A stretch of 38,916 nucleotides of DNA from Bacteroidota bacterium (GTDB taxonomy: Bacteria > Bacteroidota > Bacteroidia > Flavobacteriales > Flavobacteriaceae), in NCBI GenBank assembly GCA_024278565.1, contig JAJRSY010000107.1:1-38916 (forward strand), in the 5' to 3' direction. This document shows positions 7,320 to 17,079 of the stretch, piece by piece; positions within the stretch are counted from its first letter, which is position 1; every line of letters begins with the position of its first letter. Made by a program: the position numbers and the translations under genes. Below the pieces are notes generated by a model. The model had not been told where the DNA came from. It worked only from the letters and a program-made list of their open reading frames with translations, and searched no databases.

Positions 7320-8774
7320 TTAGGTCTGTTCGACTTCAACCGTTTTCTTTTTAAAAAGGTTTTTCTCTTTTATGATTTCTGCAATACCTTCTGGTAATTG
7401 GTCTTCCCAACAACTTTCACCGTTGACTATTTTCTTAAGAACATCCCTAGAGAAAATATGCATTATTTCGGGATCGTAATCTATAATGTCCATCACCTTG
7501 CTATTGTATTTGAAGAATTTATATAATTCTTTCATTCTAGGGTGTACCTTGATATTGTTGCTTGTGGTTATAATACCGGTTTCTGGATCTTTTATTGGGT
7601 ACAGGTATACCTGAAGGTCTTTGAAAAACAACTTACCAAAGGCCTCTAAAATGCCACCGCTCAAATGCCTATAATACTTTTCGTTAAAAATTTCAACAAG
7701 ATTGTTCACGCCCATGGTAAGGCCTATTCTTTTTTTAGTATAATTGTTGAAATATTCTACCAATTTGTAATACTCTTGAAATTTGGAAATCATCACATTG
7801 TGGCCTAAGGAACAGAGCAGTTCTGCACGATCCATAAAATCTTGTTCATCTATTTCACCAGAAGATTTTAGGTTGGCCAAGGTGATTTCGAATATTACAA
7901 TGGTTTTGTTTACGTCAACCGCGGGATCCCGAATAAAGATATCGTACGATTTTTCGAACATATCAAGATTTACCTTGGTAACCGGCCTAAAACTACCCCT
8001 TAGGGCCAAAATGTTCTTTTTATATAGTATGGCTGCTGGCAAAAGGTTATTCCCGTCAGGTCCGAACATTACCGCATCGGTCATGTCATTTTTAATAAGC
8101 TGAAGGCTCATTAGCCTATTGTCGACTCCTTTAAAATTGGGACCTAAAAAATTCACCATATCAATTTCAACAGTATCTCTATCAATATGGTCGTAGAGGT
8201 ATTTTAACAGTTTTTTTGGCTTGTTGTATTTATAAAAAGCCCCATAAATAAGATTGACTCCTAAAATACCCAGGGTTTCTTGTTGTAACCTTGCTTCGGT
8301 TTGCATAAAACGTATATGCAGAATTATTTCGTCAAACTCTTTTTGATTGGGATCAAGTTGAAATCGTATCCCTATCCAACCATGGCCTTTATAGCGTTTT
8401 GAAAAATCGATGGTCGCTACGGTATTTGCATACGAAAAGAATAAACGTTCGGGGTGCTTATCACGGCTGATACGCTCTTCCATAAGGTGCATTTCATGTT
8501 CTAACATGGTCATAAGCCTCGCTTGGGTGACATATCTGCCATCTTCCTCTATACCATAAATGGCATCGCTGAAATCTTTATCGTATGCGCTCATCGCTTT
8601 GGCTATAGTGCCTGAGGCCCCACCTGACCTAAAAAAATGCCGGGCGGTTTCTTGACCCGCACCTATCTCTGCGAACGTACCGTAAATATCTGGGTTTAAA
8701 TTTATTCGAAGGGTCTTAGCCTGGGTAGAGGGAATGTTTTCAAATGTAGCGCCCCTTTTTAGAACTGAAGCCAT
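7320..8774 (-). CDS. conserved cytosolic protein of unknown function, 484 aa
   Basis: This is a full-length, well-formed gene that I cannot assign to a function. The ORF track starts at a TTG (8795); the ATG at 8774 (MASVLKRGATFENIPS) seems more natural. The protein has no signal peptide or membrane helices and mixes alpha and beta segments (AYDKDFSDAIYG, GLTMGVNNLVEIFNEKYY, HIFSRDVLKKI). It ends in a basic stretch, KKKT. Homologues of this size exist in many aquatic bacteria and are sometimes given misleading names such as nicotinate-nucleotide adenylyltransferase or TonB-dependent receptor. I see no HxGH nucleotidyltransferase motif and no beta-barrel signature, so neither name is supported. 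Monocistronic between terminator and divergent MBL gene. Confidence 0.85.
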   Translation of the reverse strand: MASVLKRGATFENIPSTQAKTLRINLNPDIYGTFAEIGAGQETARHFFRSGGASGTIAKAMSAYDKDFSDAIYGIEEDGRYVTQARLMTMLEHEMHLMEERISRDKHPERLFFSYANTVATIDFSKRYKGHGWIGIRFQLDPNQKEFDEIILHIRFMQTEARLQQETLGILGVNLIYGAFYKYNKPKKLLKYLYDHIDRDTVEIDMVNFLGPNFKGVDNRLMSLQLIKNDMTDAVMFGPDGNNLLPAAILYKKNILALRGSFRPVTKVNLDMFEKSYDIFIRDPAVDVNKTIVIFEITLANLKSSGEIDEQDFMDRAELLCSLGHNVMISKFQEYYKLVEYFNNYTKKRIGLTMGVNNLVEIFNEKYYRHLSGGILEAFGKLFFKDLQVYLYPIKDPETGIITTSNNIKVHPRMKELYKFFKYNSKVMDIIDYDPEIMHIFSRDVLKKIVNGESCWEDQLPEGIAEIIKEKNLFKKKTVEVEQT

Positions 8775-8972
8775 TTTTTGATTTTGTTTTGGCAAAGTTA
8801 AGAATATTGTAGTATCTAAGTTATAAACTGTTTAATTATTTATTAATTGTTTTGGGGTCGATTTTTATGTTTAAAACTATACTTTGGATCGTGTATTTTG
8901 ATTAGAGTCCGCCAAAAAAATGTGGCTCGATCTATCATTGGCGTTTGGGAAGGTTTTTCGATAAATAAGTTA

Positions 8973-8980
8973 TAATTTTG
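8973..8980 (+). promoter_or_regulatory. possible -7 element directly upstream of the MBL-fold gene
   Basis: TAATTTTG fits the Bacteroidota -7 consensus TAnnTTTG and ends 6 nt before the ATG at 8987, which would give an almost leaderless transcript. No TTG lies at the expected -33 distance, so this is tentative. Confidence 0.35.
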
Positions 8981-8986
8981 GAACTG

Positions 8987-9763
8987 ATGGAAACGAAATT
9001 CAGAATTACTTTTTTGGGCACGGGAACATCACAGGGTATACCCGTTATCGGAAGCACCGATCCGGTATGTCTTAGTGAAAACCCTAAGGATAAAAGACTC
9101 AGGGTTTCTGTCTTGTTATCATGGAACGGTTATAACTATGTAATTGACTGTGGTCCTGATTTCAGACAACAAATGCTCATGCAGGGCGTTTCTAAATTGG
9201 ACGGCATTCTTTTTACCCATGAGCATGCAGATCATACTGCCGGAATCGATGATATTCGGCCGTTTTTTTTTCGACAGGGCGATATTCCCATTTATGCGCA
9301 CGAACGGGTCGTGGCTTCGTTAAGGCAACGTTTTGAATATATTTTCGCCGATGAGAACAGGTACCCGGGCGCACCTGCGGTGGAGGTGAATATTATCGAG
9401 AACAATAAGCCTTTTAAGATTGGCGATTCAATGGTGGTGCCCATTGAAGTGGATCACAATAGATTACAGGTTTTTGGATTCCGCATCAATGACTTTACTT
9501 ATCTGACCGATGTGAAGAAAATCAAGGATGAAGAACTTGAAAAAATAAAAAACTCTAAAATATTGGTAGTGAATGCTTTACGGATAGAGCCGCACCATTC
9601 TCATTTCAATCTTGACGAAGCACTGGCCTTTGTAGAAGAGGTACAACCTGAAACCGCATATTTCACCCATATCAGTCATTTGATGGGTTTTCACGATGAA
9701 GTTGAAAAAAAATTGCCAAAGAACGTACATTTGGCCTATGATAATTTAATGATCGAGTTTTAA
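8987..9763 (+). CDS. MBL-fold metal-dependent hydrolase (PhnP-like phosphodiesterase family)
   Basis: The protein is a 258-aa metallo-beta-lactamase fold hydrolase. It begins with the typical FLGTGTSQGIPVIG strand-loop. The metal motif is FTHEHADHTAGIDD, with HxHxDH at residues 78-83. Further candidate ligands are D164-region FTYLTDVKK and the C-terminal HHSHFNLDEA and THISH. The pattern is closest to PhnP-like cyclic phosphodiesterases and lipoate-linked YcbL-type relatives; the substrate is not decidable. The track's TTG start at 8978 adds three residues; ATG 8987 is preferred. A small membrane-anchored protein follows 27 nt downstream on the same strand, probably co-transcribed. Confidence 0.88.
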   Translation: METKFRITFLGTGTSQGIPVIGSTDPVCLSENPKDKRLRVSVLLSWNGYNYVIDCGPDFRQQMLMQGVSKLDGILFTHEHADHTAGIDDIRPFFFRQGDIPIYAHERVVASLRQRFEYIFADENRYPGAPAVEVNIIENNKPFKIGDSMVVPIEVDHNRLQVFGFRINDFTYLTDVKKIKDEELEKIKNSKILVVNALRIEPHHSHFNLDEALAFVEEVQPETAYFTHISHLMGFHDEVEKKLPKNVHLAYDNLMIEF

Positions 9764-9790
9764 CTAAAAGTAGAACACTAAAAGTATATT

Positions 9791-10285
9791 ATGAAAAGAA
9801 GTTTATTCTTGTACCTATTTGTTTTTGCTGCTTTAATTGCTCTTTATCTTGCCGTAAGTGGAAATAAAGTAGTTAAAGCAAAGGAAGCTAAAATTGAAAA
9901 AATGAAATCGCAACTTGTTGATTTAAAAGATTCAGTGCAAAAATCCCAATTAAAAGTGTTGGACATGCAATACTTTTCTTTAGAGAACAATGACGATGCC
10001 TTGGCGTACTACGAGCATTTGAACATCAAAGACCCTTCACGTTATATCGCCGACAAGTTGTTGGAGACAAACGAAAAGAAAGGCGATAACCCCCTGATAC
10101 CCTACGAGGGCATGGAAAGTGATTTTAAGCTGAACAAGATCAAAATATTGAACCATAAATGGATAACGGTCGATTTCTCTGATGGCAAGTATTGGGGAGA
10201 ATTACTGATCAAATACGAGCTTAAAGATGATATGGGGGTTGATTTTACGATGATCGACCACCTTTTGTATACCCGTAGCAACTAA
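9791..10285 (+). CDS. membrane-anchored coiled-coil protein of unknown function
   Basis: This 164-aa protein begins with a hydrophobic segment (about residues 4-22, LFLYLFVFAALIALYLAV). A charged, probably coiled-coil stretch follows (about 25-60, KAKEAKIEKMKSQLVDLKD), and then a globular domain with aromatic-rich strands (NHKWITVDFSDGKYWGELLIKYEL). The topology suggests an inner-membrane anchor with the bulk in the periplasm. It lies 27 nt after the MBL-fold hydrolase and probably shares its transcript. I do not recognise a domain; homologues would be expected only in flavobacteria. Confidence 0.8.
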   Translation: MKRSLFLYLFVFAALIALYLAVSGNKVVKAKEAKIEKMKSQLVDLKDSVQKSQLKVLDMQYFSLENNDDALAYYEHLNIKDPSRYIADKLLETNEKKGDNPLIPYEGMESDFKLNKIKILNHKWITVDFSDGKYWGELLIKYELKDDMGVDFTMIDHLLYTRSN

Positions 10286-10308
10286 ATTGGTATTACAACA
10301 AACCCTAT

Positions 10309-10367
10309 CTGCCATGCCATTTGGCAGACCTGCCGTCGGGCAGGTAAACCTGCCGTCGGGCAGGTAA
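10309..10367. repeat. cluster of GC-rich palindromes, including a 20-bp unit twice in tandem
   Basis: CTGCCATGCCATTTGGCAG (10309-10327) is followed by two exact copies of ACCTGCCGTCGGGCAGGTAA (10348-10367, and 10328-10347), each with a 7-bp stem ACCTGCC/GGCAGGT. A close relative of the first palindrome occurs at 18627-18643 on the other strand. These are REP-like, dispersed and intergenic. Confidence 0.65.
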
Positions 10368-10490
10368 ACCGGCAGAAAGGCTCAGTGGAATATTCAAACC
10401 AGTTCAAAATGAGTAAATGTCAAAAATGCCGTAATAATATTTAACTGATCGGGTTTTATAAACACTTCAACTAATTTATTTTCCCTTGAT

Positions 10491-11336
10491 TTGAAACAAA
10501 TTAGAAAATACATACAAACTGGGATTGACATAGGCTCAACAGAAAGAAAATTCTATTTGGTGGTATTTTCAGTTTTTTCCGCCTTTCTGTTCCTTAACTT
10601 TTTTGAGCCATTTGGGCTCTATTATGACAGGTCAATTACGCAAGAGGACGTTTTTATTGAACTGTTCATTGCAATGGCAATAGCTTTTATTGTGCTGTTA
10701 TTGACACAATTTGTTGCAAGGGTTTTATTTAAGATAGAAAAATTCAACCCGGTTACCCTATTCTTCTGGTTTTTGTTAGAGGCGGTTTTAGTTGCTACAG
10801 CTTGGCTTGTTCTTGAAATTTCGGACAAAGATTTTACCGGGGACCTATTAATTGTTTGGCGCGAAAATATTTTGGCCTATATTCTGATTTTCTTCTTTCC
10901 CTATTTTTTATATGTTAGTTATGTACATATCAAAAATGTAGTGAAAAAACTGGAAGATGATAAAAATAGAAGCTTATCAGAAAGTAAATTAATTCAAGAT
11001 ATTGCCCTAAAGGATGAAAACAGTGTGGTAAAATTAGTTTTAAAAACCGACAACCTGCTCTTTATTCGATCAGCGGATAATTATGTGGAAATAAACTATC
11101 TTGAAAACGACATTTTATCCAAATCTTTATTAAGAAACTCAATAAAAAAATTGGAGCCCGATTTCTTCAATACTCGAATCATTCGATGCCATCGTTCGTT
11201 CATTGTCAACACCGATAAAATTGAAATAGCTAAAAAAACACCTACAGGGTTTAATCTGAAATTAACCCGTTTTTCTGATTCGATAATTCCTGTTTCTAAA
11301 AGCTATATTTCTGAATTCAAGAAATTCTTGCCATAA
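10491..11336 (+). CDS. membrane-bound LytTR-family transcriptional regulator
   Basis: The protein (281 aa) has an N-terminal block of four membrane helices (about residues 20-150, for example FYLVVFSVFSAFLFLNFF and NILAYILIFFFPYFLYV) and a C-terminal LytTR DNA-binding domain (about 185-281, LLFIRSADNYVEINYL...IIRCHRSFIVNTDKIE). There is no receiver domain, so signalling would pass directly through the membrane part. The start is TTG; no ATG exists before the first helix, so the TTG is accepted. It lies 182 bp upstream of a tolC-adaptor-RND operon on the same strand and is the likely regulator of that pump, though no binding repeat was recognised. Confidence 0.88.
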   Translation: MKQIRKYIQTGIDIGSTERKFYLVVFSVFSAFLFLNFFEPFGLYYDRSITQEDVFIELFIAMAIAFIVLLLTQFVARVLFKIEKFNPVTLFFWFLLEAVLVATAWLVLEISDKDFTGDLLIVWRENILAYILIFFFPYFLYVSYVHIKNVVKKLEDDKNRSLSESKLIQDIALKDENSVVKLVLKTDNLLFIRSADNYVEINYLENDILSKSLLRNSIKKLEPDFFNTRIIRCHRSFIVNTDKIEIAKKTPTGFNLKLTRFSDSIIPVSKSYISEFKKFLP

Positions 11337-11518
11337 CCATATAAGGCTGTAAATGTCGATATGGACTAGACAACTAGCCTGACCTGCTATGGGGTGAACG
11401 ACTTTATATACCATAAATCAGCTATTTGCCCCTATATCCACAACCTACTCCCTTTTAGTTTTTCAGCACTTTTTTTATACTCAATTTTGCATTGTCATCA
11501 TCCAAATAATGTGTACAA

Positions 11519-12886
11519 ATGCAGTCGACCAGTATTAAAATACCACTTGCTAAAAGCTTATTGATAATAATGGTGAGCATTATTTCGGAAACTGCTTATT
11601 CGCAGACCAAGGTCAAAGTATATGATCTGGAAGCCTATGTGAACACCGTCCGCAAAAACAACCTTCAATTAAAAATCACAGAGAATAAGAGCAATATGGC
11701 TTCTTTATCCATTAAGGATGCAATATCGGCTTTGTTACCGCAAGTAAATGTACGGGCCCAAGCTACAAGGTTCTTTGACAGCCAATACACCTATTTCGAG
11801 ACTCCGGATTTTGAAAATACCGATCCTGCTACAGGTGAGGTTCCGACTGTAATGCAACAATTTAAAGTTGGTTTTAACAATGAGTTTCAAGCTCACCTGT
11901 TATTAGAGCAAAACTTATTTAGCCTACAGAAAATCTATGATTTAAAATCTGCACGACAGTACTCGAATACAGAAGAATTACAAAATAATAATCAGATAAT
12001 CAAGATTATCGCTGAAGCTAAAAAAGCATTTTTACAAACAATATTAATTCAAAAAGTAGTTGAGGTTAATGAAGTATCGGAAAAATATGCCCAGGACAAT
12101 TACTTGGCCGAAAAGAGTAAATTTGAAAATGACTTAATATCAGAACTAGATTTACTTCAAGCAAAATCACGTTGGGAAGAAGAGGTCCCCAAGCTATCAA
12201 GAGCCAGAAGAAACCATTTGATCCTTTTAGGAAACTTAAAAGTAATTGCGGGAATTAACCCAGTTGACTCTATTGCACTAAATTATGATCTGTCATTTTA
12301 TGATTACAAAAAACCGGTAGATAAGGCGACTGATGTGATTAGCGATAGATTTGATTATCGGCTTTTGGAAACCAATGAACAACTACAAGAACTAAACATT
12401 AAAAACAAGAAAGCCGAATACCTGCCCGCACTTAACCTAAATATAGGGTATAGTTTTATAAGTACCTCTGATAATTTGACATTTGCAGAAAACCAAAATA
12501 AATTTCCCTATGCGACCGTATCCCTTGCGGTTCCGGTTTTTTCAAGTGGTTATAGAAAAAACCAAGTAAATAAAGCCAAAATTTTGCGTGATAATGCTTC
12601 ACTCGAAAAACAAGAGGCTGAATTGAGCATGGCAATTGAAATTCAAAACCTTAAAATGAAATTAGAAGAAGAACATGAAACAGTTCAAGTGGCTATTGCA
12701 GTCCGCAAAACCGCTAAAAAAGCATATGATATTGCTGTAGAAACAGCGAAAAGCGGCTTAATATCCCAACTCGATCTACACAGGATAGGCACCGATCACA
12801 AAAGAGCCGAAATCAATTTACACAACAATATCTACAATTTAAGGTGCACGCAGATTGATTACAATATCGCAATTGCGAACTACTGA
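11519..12886 (+). CDS. TolC-family outer membrane efflux protein
   Basis: This is the outer-membrane channel of a tripartite efflux pump, 455 aa. An N-terminal signal peptide (SLLIIMVSIISETAYSQ) leads into the two repeated long-helix and beta-strand halves typical of OEP proteins. Coiled-coil stretches such as NNLQLKITENKSNMASLSI and the C-terminal AYDIAVETAKSGLISQLDL are visible. It is the first gene of an operon: the adaptor starts 3 nt after its stop. Substrate cannot be deduced. Confidence 0.93.
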   Translation: MQSTSIKIPLAKSLLIIMVSIISETAYSQTKVKVYDLEAYVNTVRKNNLQLKITENKSNMASLSIKDAISALLPQVNVRAQATRFFDSQYTYFETPDFENTDPATGEVPTVMQQFKVGFNNEFQAHLLLEQNLFSLQKIYDLKSARQYSNTEELQNNNQIIKIIAEAKKAFLQTILIQKVVEVNEVSEKYAQDNYLAEKSKFENDLISELDLLQAKSRWEEEVPKLSRARRNHLILLGNLKVIAGINPVDSIALNYDLSFYDYKKPVDKATDVISDRFDYRLLETNEQLQELNIKNKKAEYLPALNLNIGYSFISTSDNLTFAENQNKFPYATVSLAVPVFSSGYRKNQVNKAKILRDNASLEKQEAELSMAIEIQNLKMKLEEEHETVQVAIAVRKTAKKAYDIAVETAKSGLISQLDLHRIGTDHKRAEINLHNNIYNLRCTQIDYNIAIANY

Positions 12887-12889
12887 AAA

Positions 12890-13975
12890 ATGAAAACCAT
12901 GAAACTATCAATAAATACTAAATCAATTCTTTCTAAGACAGTACTACTATTGATTATATTAACGGTAACGCTTTCTTGTCAGGAAACAAAAAAAGAAAAG
13001 CCAGAAGAACAGGGGTTTCCTGTTGAAGTTGAAATCCTAAAAACCGAAGAACGGGTTAAACAAATTGAATATTTTGGGAGAATAAGCTCCAAAATAATCA
13101 ATTACAGTTTTTTGGCCCCCGGTAGGGTTAAGCAGATTTTTGTGCGTAAAAATGAATTTGTGCGTAAAGGAAAAAAGCTTGTTCAGCTTGAGACCAAGGG
13201 GTTCAATTTAGCCTTGAATGCAGCTAAAAACCAAGAAAACCAAGCCGAGATCGTTTATTTAGAGGCTGACAAATACTATCGGAATTTAAAGAATGCATTT
13301 AATGTGGGTGGGGTTTCAGGATCCGATGTCGAAAAAGCAAAACTAGACCGTGGTGTAAAATACAAAACTTGGCAACAAAGCAAAATTAACATTGATGCAA
13401 AAAACCAAGATTTTAACCAAGCTATGCTTATTGCCCAAACGGATGGGATTGTTTCGAAAATTGTCCCAAAGGTAGGAGAGCTGCTTGATGCGGGTTCTGA
13501 GGCCATAACCATTCAGGGGAAAGGTCTGTTTGTTGAAGCTGCTTTGTCGCAAAAAGATCTAGACCTTATAACACAGGGCACTCAGGTGGCGGTCGAATTT
13601 GACGACCAGAAAATCAAAGGTAAAGTAAGTTACATATCTATGTTGCCCGATCCACAAACTTTTAGACATACGGTAAAAATCGATTTCTCAAATACTTCCT
13701 TGACTACAAAGCCAACCACATTCCAAACAGTTAAAATATATTTTGAAACAGAAACCGTGAAAGGTATTTGGGTGCCTCTAAAGTATATTTCCAACAATGG
13801 CCATGACTTTGTTAACCTGGCAGAAAACAACAGGCTGCGTAAAAAGACAGTACGGGTCATTGATTTTTCAGGTGATCAAGCAAGAGTTTCCGGATTACTG
13901 GAAAATGATAAGCTTATCACCAAAGGAGCCGCAAGTATTGAAGAGGGCTACAGAATTGAAATTGTGGGACAATAG
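12890..13975 (+). CDS. RND efflux periplasmic adaptor (membrane fusion protein), lipoprotein
   Basis: This 361-aa adaptor links the RND pump to the outer-membrane channel. The N-terminus ends in a lipobox, LTVTLSC with Cys30, so it should be lipid-anchored. The split lipoyl/barrel-sandwich domain is visible as APGRVKQIFVRKNEFVRKGKKL on one side and QTDGIVSKIVPKVGELLDAG on the other. A helical hairpin lies between and a beta-barrel/MP domain follows. The spacing of 3 nt to tolC and 2 nt to the pump shows a tight operon. Confidence 0.93.
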   Translation: MKTMKLSINTKSILSKTVLLLIILTVTLSCQETKKEKPEEQGFPVEVEILKTEERVKQIEYFGRISSKIINYSFLAPGRVKQIFVRKNEFVRKGKKLVQLETKGFNLALNAAKNQENQAEIVYLEADKYYRNLKNAFNVGGVSGSDVEKAKLDRGVKYKTWQQSKINIDAKNQDFNQAMLIAQTDGIVSKIVPKVGELLDAGSEAITIQGKGLFVEAALSQKDLDLITQGTQVAVEFDDQKIKGKVSYISMLPDPQTFRHTVKIDFSNTSLTTKPTTFQTVKIYFETETVKGIWVPLKYISNNGHDFVNLAENNRLRKKTVRVIDFSGDQARVSGLLENDKLITKGAASIEEGYRIEIVGQ

Positions 13976-13977
13976 AT

Positions 13978-16900
13978 ATGGAAAAAAACAATCAAAATAC
14001 TGGATCCTCGTTTTTATCAGCACCAATAAGACAAAGTAGGATCACTTTGTTCATTGCGTTTGCAGTTGCCATTGTCGGGGTTTATTTCTATACCATTTTA
14101 CCAAAACAAGAAAACCCTGATGTTGGCGTACCGGTTGCGATGATAACAACTATCTACCCTGGTGCTTCGCTAAATGATATTGAACAGCTAGTTACCAAAC
14201 CAATAGAACAATCGGTTTATGGGGTATCTGATTTCGATAATGTGGAAAGCTATTCGTTCAATAGTGCTTCTATAGTCATAGTATCATTAACAAATGAGGG
14301 TGATATAAATAAATCATGGCAAGAACTAAGACGTGTGATCAACGATGTGCAAAGAGTGCTTCCCAAGGATGTTCGTAAGCCTTTTATCGACACTAAACTG
14401 ATTGAAACCGCTGGAATGATCATTAGCTTTTCAGGAGAGAAGTATAATTTCGAGCAATTGTCGGCCTATGCCGAAATATTTCAAAAACAACTATCCAAAG
14501 TAGATGGGGTCACACGGTTTAATCTAATCGGTAAAATACCACAAGAAGTTGAAATTAAAGTTGACATAGCCCAGCTCCAAAAATATCCGTTTTCAATTGA
14601 TGATATCGCACAGCTCATCAAAGCTCAGAATGTTTCATTCCCCGCAGGCTCTATAAAAACCGAAAAAGGCCAGATAAATGTGAATATTTCAAAACCTTAC
14701 GGAATTGTTAGGGACATTGAAAACACCATAATCCACACTTCTACCAAAAATGGTAGTTCGGTAAAACTTAAAGATTTAGCTACCGTTAAAATAATTGAAA
14801 GTAAGGATGTAAAATACAAAACCAAACAGAATGGTGAAAATGCTGTGCTATTGGTCGGTTACTTTAAATCAAATCAGAACATTATCCCCATTGGAAAAAA
14901 TGTAAGGCAAAAAATAGAAACTATAAAACAAGACTTTCCTCAAGACCTTATTATCAACGAAATATCGTTTGAACCGGAAAGTATCGACAAATCTATTTCA
15001 AATTTCATGATGAACCTACTGCAAGGTATTGGTTTCGTAATGATCGTGGTATTTTTTGCCCTGGGCTTTCGAAATGCAATAATAGTGTCGGTTGCCATTC
15101 CGCTGACCATTCTGATAAGCTTTATCGCAATGTGGTATTTTGGTTTAAAAGTACATCAAATTTCAACTACCGCACTAATTATTACCCTAGGGTTGCTGGT
15201 CGATAATGCAATTGTTGTGGTAGAGGCGATACAAGAGCATTTAAATAAGGGGGCAAACAACATACAAGCAGCCAATTTAGGTGTCAAAGAAACGGCCAAA
15301 CCAATATTGTCGGCAACACTAACTACAATAGCGGCATTTTCACCACTATTGTTTTTACCGGGACTTGCTGGCGACCTGCTTGTCGCTATACCAAAAATCG
15401 TGATCATTTCTTTAATCGCTTCCTACTTTGTAGCAATGCTTATAATACCTGCTCTTACCGTTTTGTTGGCAAAAAGGGCGAAAGAGGATAAAGCCCAAAA
15501 AAACTACGTGCGAATATTCTTTGTGAGTTTATTGAATCGAGCATTGACATTTAAAAAAACAACATTGGCCATAAGTATTGCGGTATTGGTTATTGCGTTT
15601 GTGTCGGTACGTTCTCTCAATGAAGAATACTTTCCCCCAGCAGATAAACAAACACTTTATATTGATGTAAACGGTGAAAGTTTTGAACTGAAAAACACAG
15701 AAAAAATTGTTGATAGTATTGAAACCATCTTAAACCAGCAGCCTGAAATACTGTCCATTACATCCTCAATAGGAAAGCCGTTGCCACGGTTCTATCAGCT
15801 AATGGGTATAAATGTGCAATCATTGGAATACGCTCAAATAAAGGTTGATTTCGATGTGGACAGGAGTGGGGATTTCAGCAACAAAAAAGAATTAGCTGCA
15901 TATCTTCAAAATCGATTTAATGAAAAAATCGTTGGTGCATCCATTCAAACCCGTTTGTTGAGTTTAGCGGGTTCCGATGGTGGGGCGGTATTCCTCAATA
16001 TTTCAGGAGATAATCTAAATAGAAATATTGAAGTGGCCAAAACGATAAGAGACACACTCCGTTACCTTGAAGGTGCGTACAGGATCGGAACTACTATCAC
16101 TGATTTGAACTATGGGTACAAAGTCGATATTAATTCTGATTTAGCATCATCCTTAGGGTTGAATCAATTCGATATTCAAAAGCAGATCCATTTATCACTA
16201 ATGGGCAGTGAGCTAACGAAGTATAGAAAAAACGGAAACGAATTCCCAATCGTGATTTCAGGAGATATATCCTCTCTCTCTGAACTTGAAAATTTAGGGA
16301 TCGTATCTTCCCAAACCCAACAGAAAATTCTGCTGAAACAAATAGCGGATGTTAAAATCGAGAAAGAGTACCCTGTAATAAGACGCCTTAACAAAGAGCG
16401 GAACATAAGTGTATTTTGCGACGCAATAGAGGGTTACGGTGCTACCGAAATTGCTGATGAAATTGAGTTCGGAATTTTACCTGAACTCAACACCAAAGGC
16501 GTTGACATTACTTTTAACGGTGAACGCGAAGCATCTAAAAAGGACTCCGGAAACATTGGATATGCAGCACTAGCGGCAATATTACTTATTTACATTATAC
16601 TAATGATCGAATTCAACTCGTTCGTTCAGCCATTTGTTATACTTCTCACCTTGCCTTTGGCATTTATTGGCTCCATAGCTGGATTGCTCGTAACAGGACA
16701 GCCTTTTTCGTTTACCGCTGTTTTGGGCATCGCCAGTTTAATAGGAATTGTTGTAAACGATGCAATCCTATTACTTACATTTATCAATCGGGCCAAAGAG
16801 CGGGGAACAAGTATTTTTCAAGCTTGTAAAGATTCTTCGAATCAGCGTTTTGTCCCGATTATGGTTACCACGGCCACAACGGTTATGGCATTGGTCCCAC

Positions 16901-17025
16901 TTTCATTATCAGGCAACGAAATGTTTGTGCCCTTAGCCGTTGCGCTTATGTTTGGTTTGATCGTTGCAACTGTACTTACATTGGTGGTGATTCCTGTTTT
17001 GTTTACTGTTTTAGTGAAAAAATGA
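13978..17025 (+). CDS. RND-family efflux transporter permease
   Basis: This 1015-aa inner-membrane proton-driven pump has the duplicated RND layout: helix 1 (ITLFIAFAVAIVGVYFYTIL), a large periplasmic loop, helices 2-6, then the second half. Helix 4 reads GLLVDNAIVVVEAI, where D409-N410 replaces the Asp-Asp pair of AcrB. In helix 10 the AcrB lysine position falls in IGIVVNDAILLLTF, so the proton relay differs from AcrB. The same pattern is common among Bacteroidota RND pumps of the hydrophobic-drug/unknown class. It is the last gene of the tolC-adaptor-RND operon. Substrate unknown. Confidence 0.93.
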   Translation: MEKNNQNTGSSFLSAPIRQSRITLFIAFAVAIVGVYFYTILPKQENPDVGVPVAMITTIYPGASLNDIEQLVTKPIEQSVYGVSDFDNVESYSFNSASIVIVSLTNEGDINKSWQELRRVINDVQRVLPKDVRKPFIDTKLIETAGMIISFSGEKYNFEQLSAYAEIFQKQLSKVDGVTRFNLIGKIPQEVEIKVDIAQLQKYPFSIDDIAQLIKAQNVSFPAGSIKTEKGQINVNISKPYGIVRDIENTIIHTSTKNGSSVKLKDLATVKIIESKDVKYKTKQNGENAVLLVGYFKSNQNIIPIGKNVRQKIETIKQDFPQDLIINEISFEPESIDKSISNFMMNLLQGIGFVMIVVFFALGFRNAIIVSVAIPLTILISFIAMWYFGLKVHQISTTALIITLGLLVDNAIVVVEAIQEHLNKGANNIQAANLGVKETAKPILSATLTTIAAFSPLLFLPGLAGDLLVAIPKIVIISLIASYFVAMLIIPALTVLLAKRAKEDKAQKNYVRIFFVSLLNRALTFKKTTLAISIAVLVIAFVSVRSLNEEYFPPADKQTLYIDVNGESFELKNTEKIVDSIETILNQQPEILSITSSIGKPLPRFYQLMGINVQSLEYAQIKVDFDVDRSGDFSNKKELAAYLQNRFNEKIVGASIQTRLLSLAGSDGGAVFLNISGDNLNRNIEVAKTIRDTLRYLEGAYRIGTTITDLNYGYKVDINSDLASSLGLNQFDIQKQIHLSLMGSELTKYRKNGNEFPIVISGDISSLSELENLGIVSSQTQQKILLKQIADVKIEKEYPVIRRLNKERNISVFCDAIEGYGATEIADEIEFGILPELNTKGVDITFNGEREASKKDSGNIGYAALAAILLIYIILMIEFNSFVQPFVILLTLPLAFIGSIAGLLVTGQPFSFTAVLGIASLIGIVVNDAILLLTFINRAKERGTSIFQACKDSSNQRFVPIMVTTATTVMALVPLSLSGNEMFVPLAVALMFGLIVATVLTLVVIPVLFTVLVKK

Positions 17026-17079
17026 AATTGGGATTATGGTCAAAAATAAAAAACAACTTTACCCTTTAAAAATATAATT

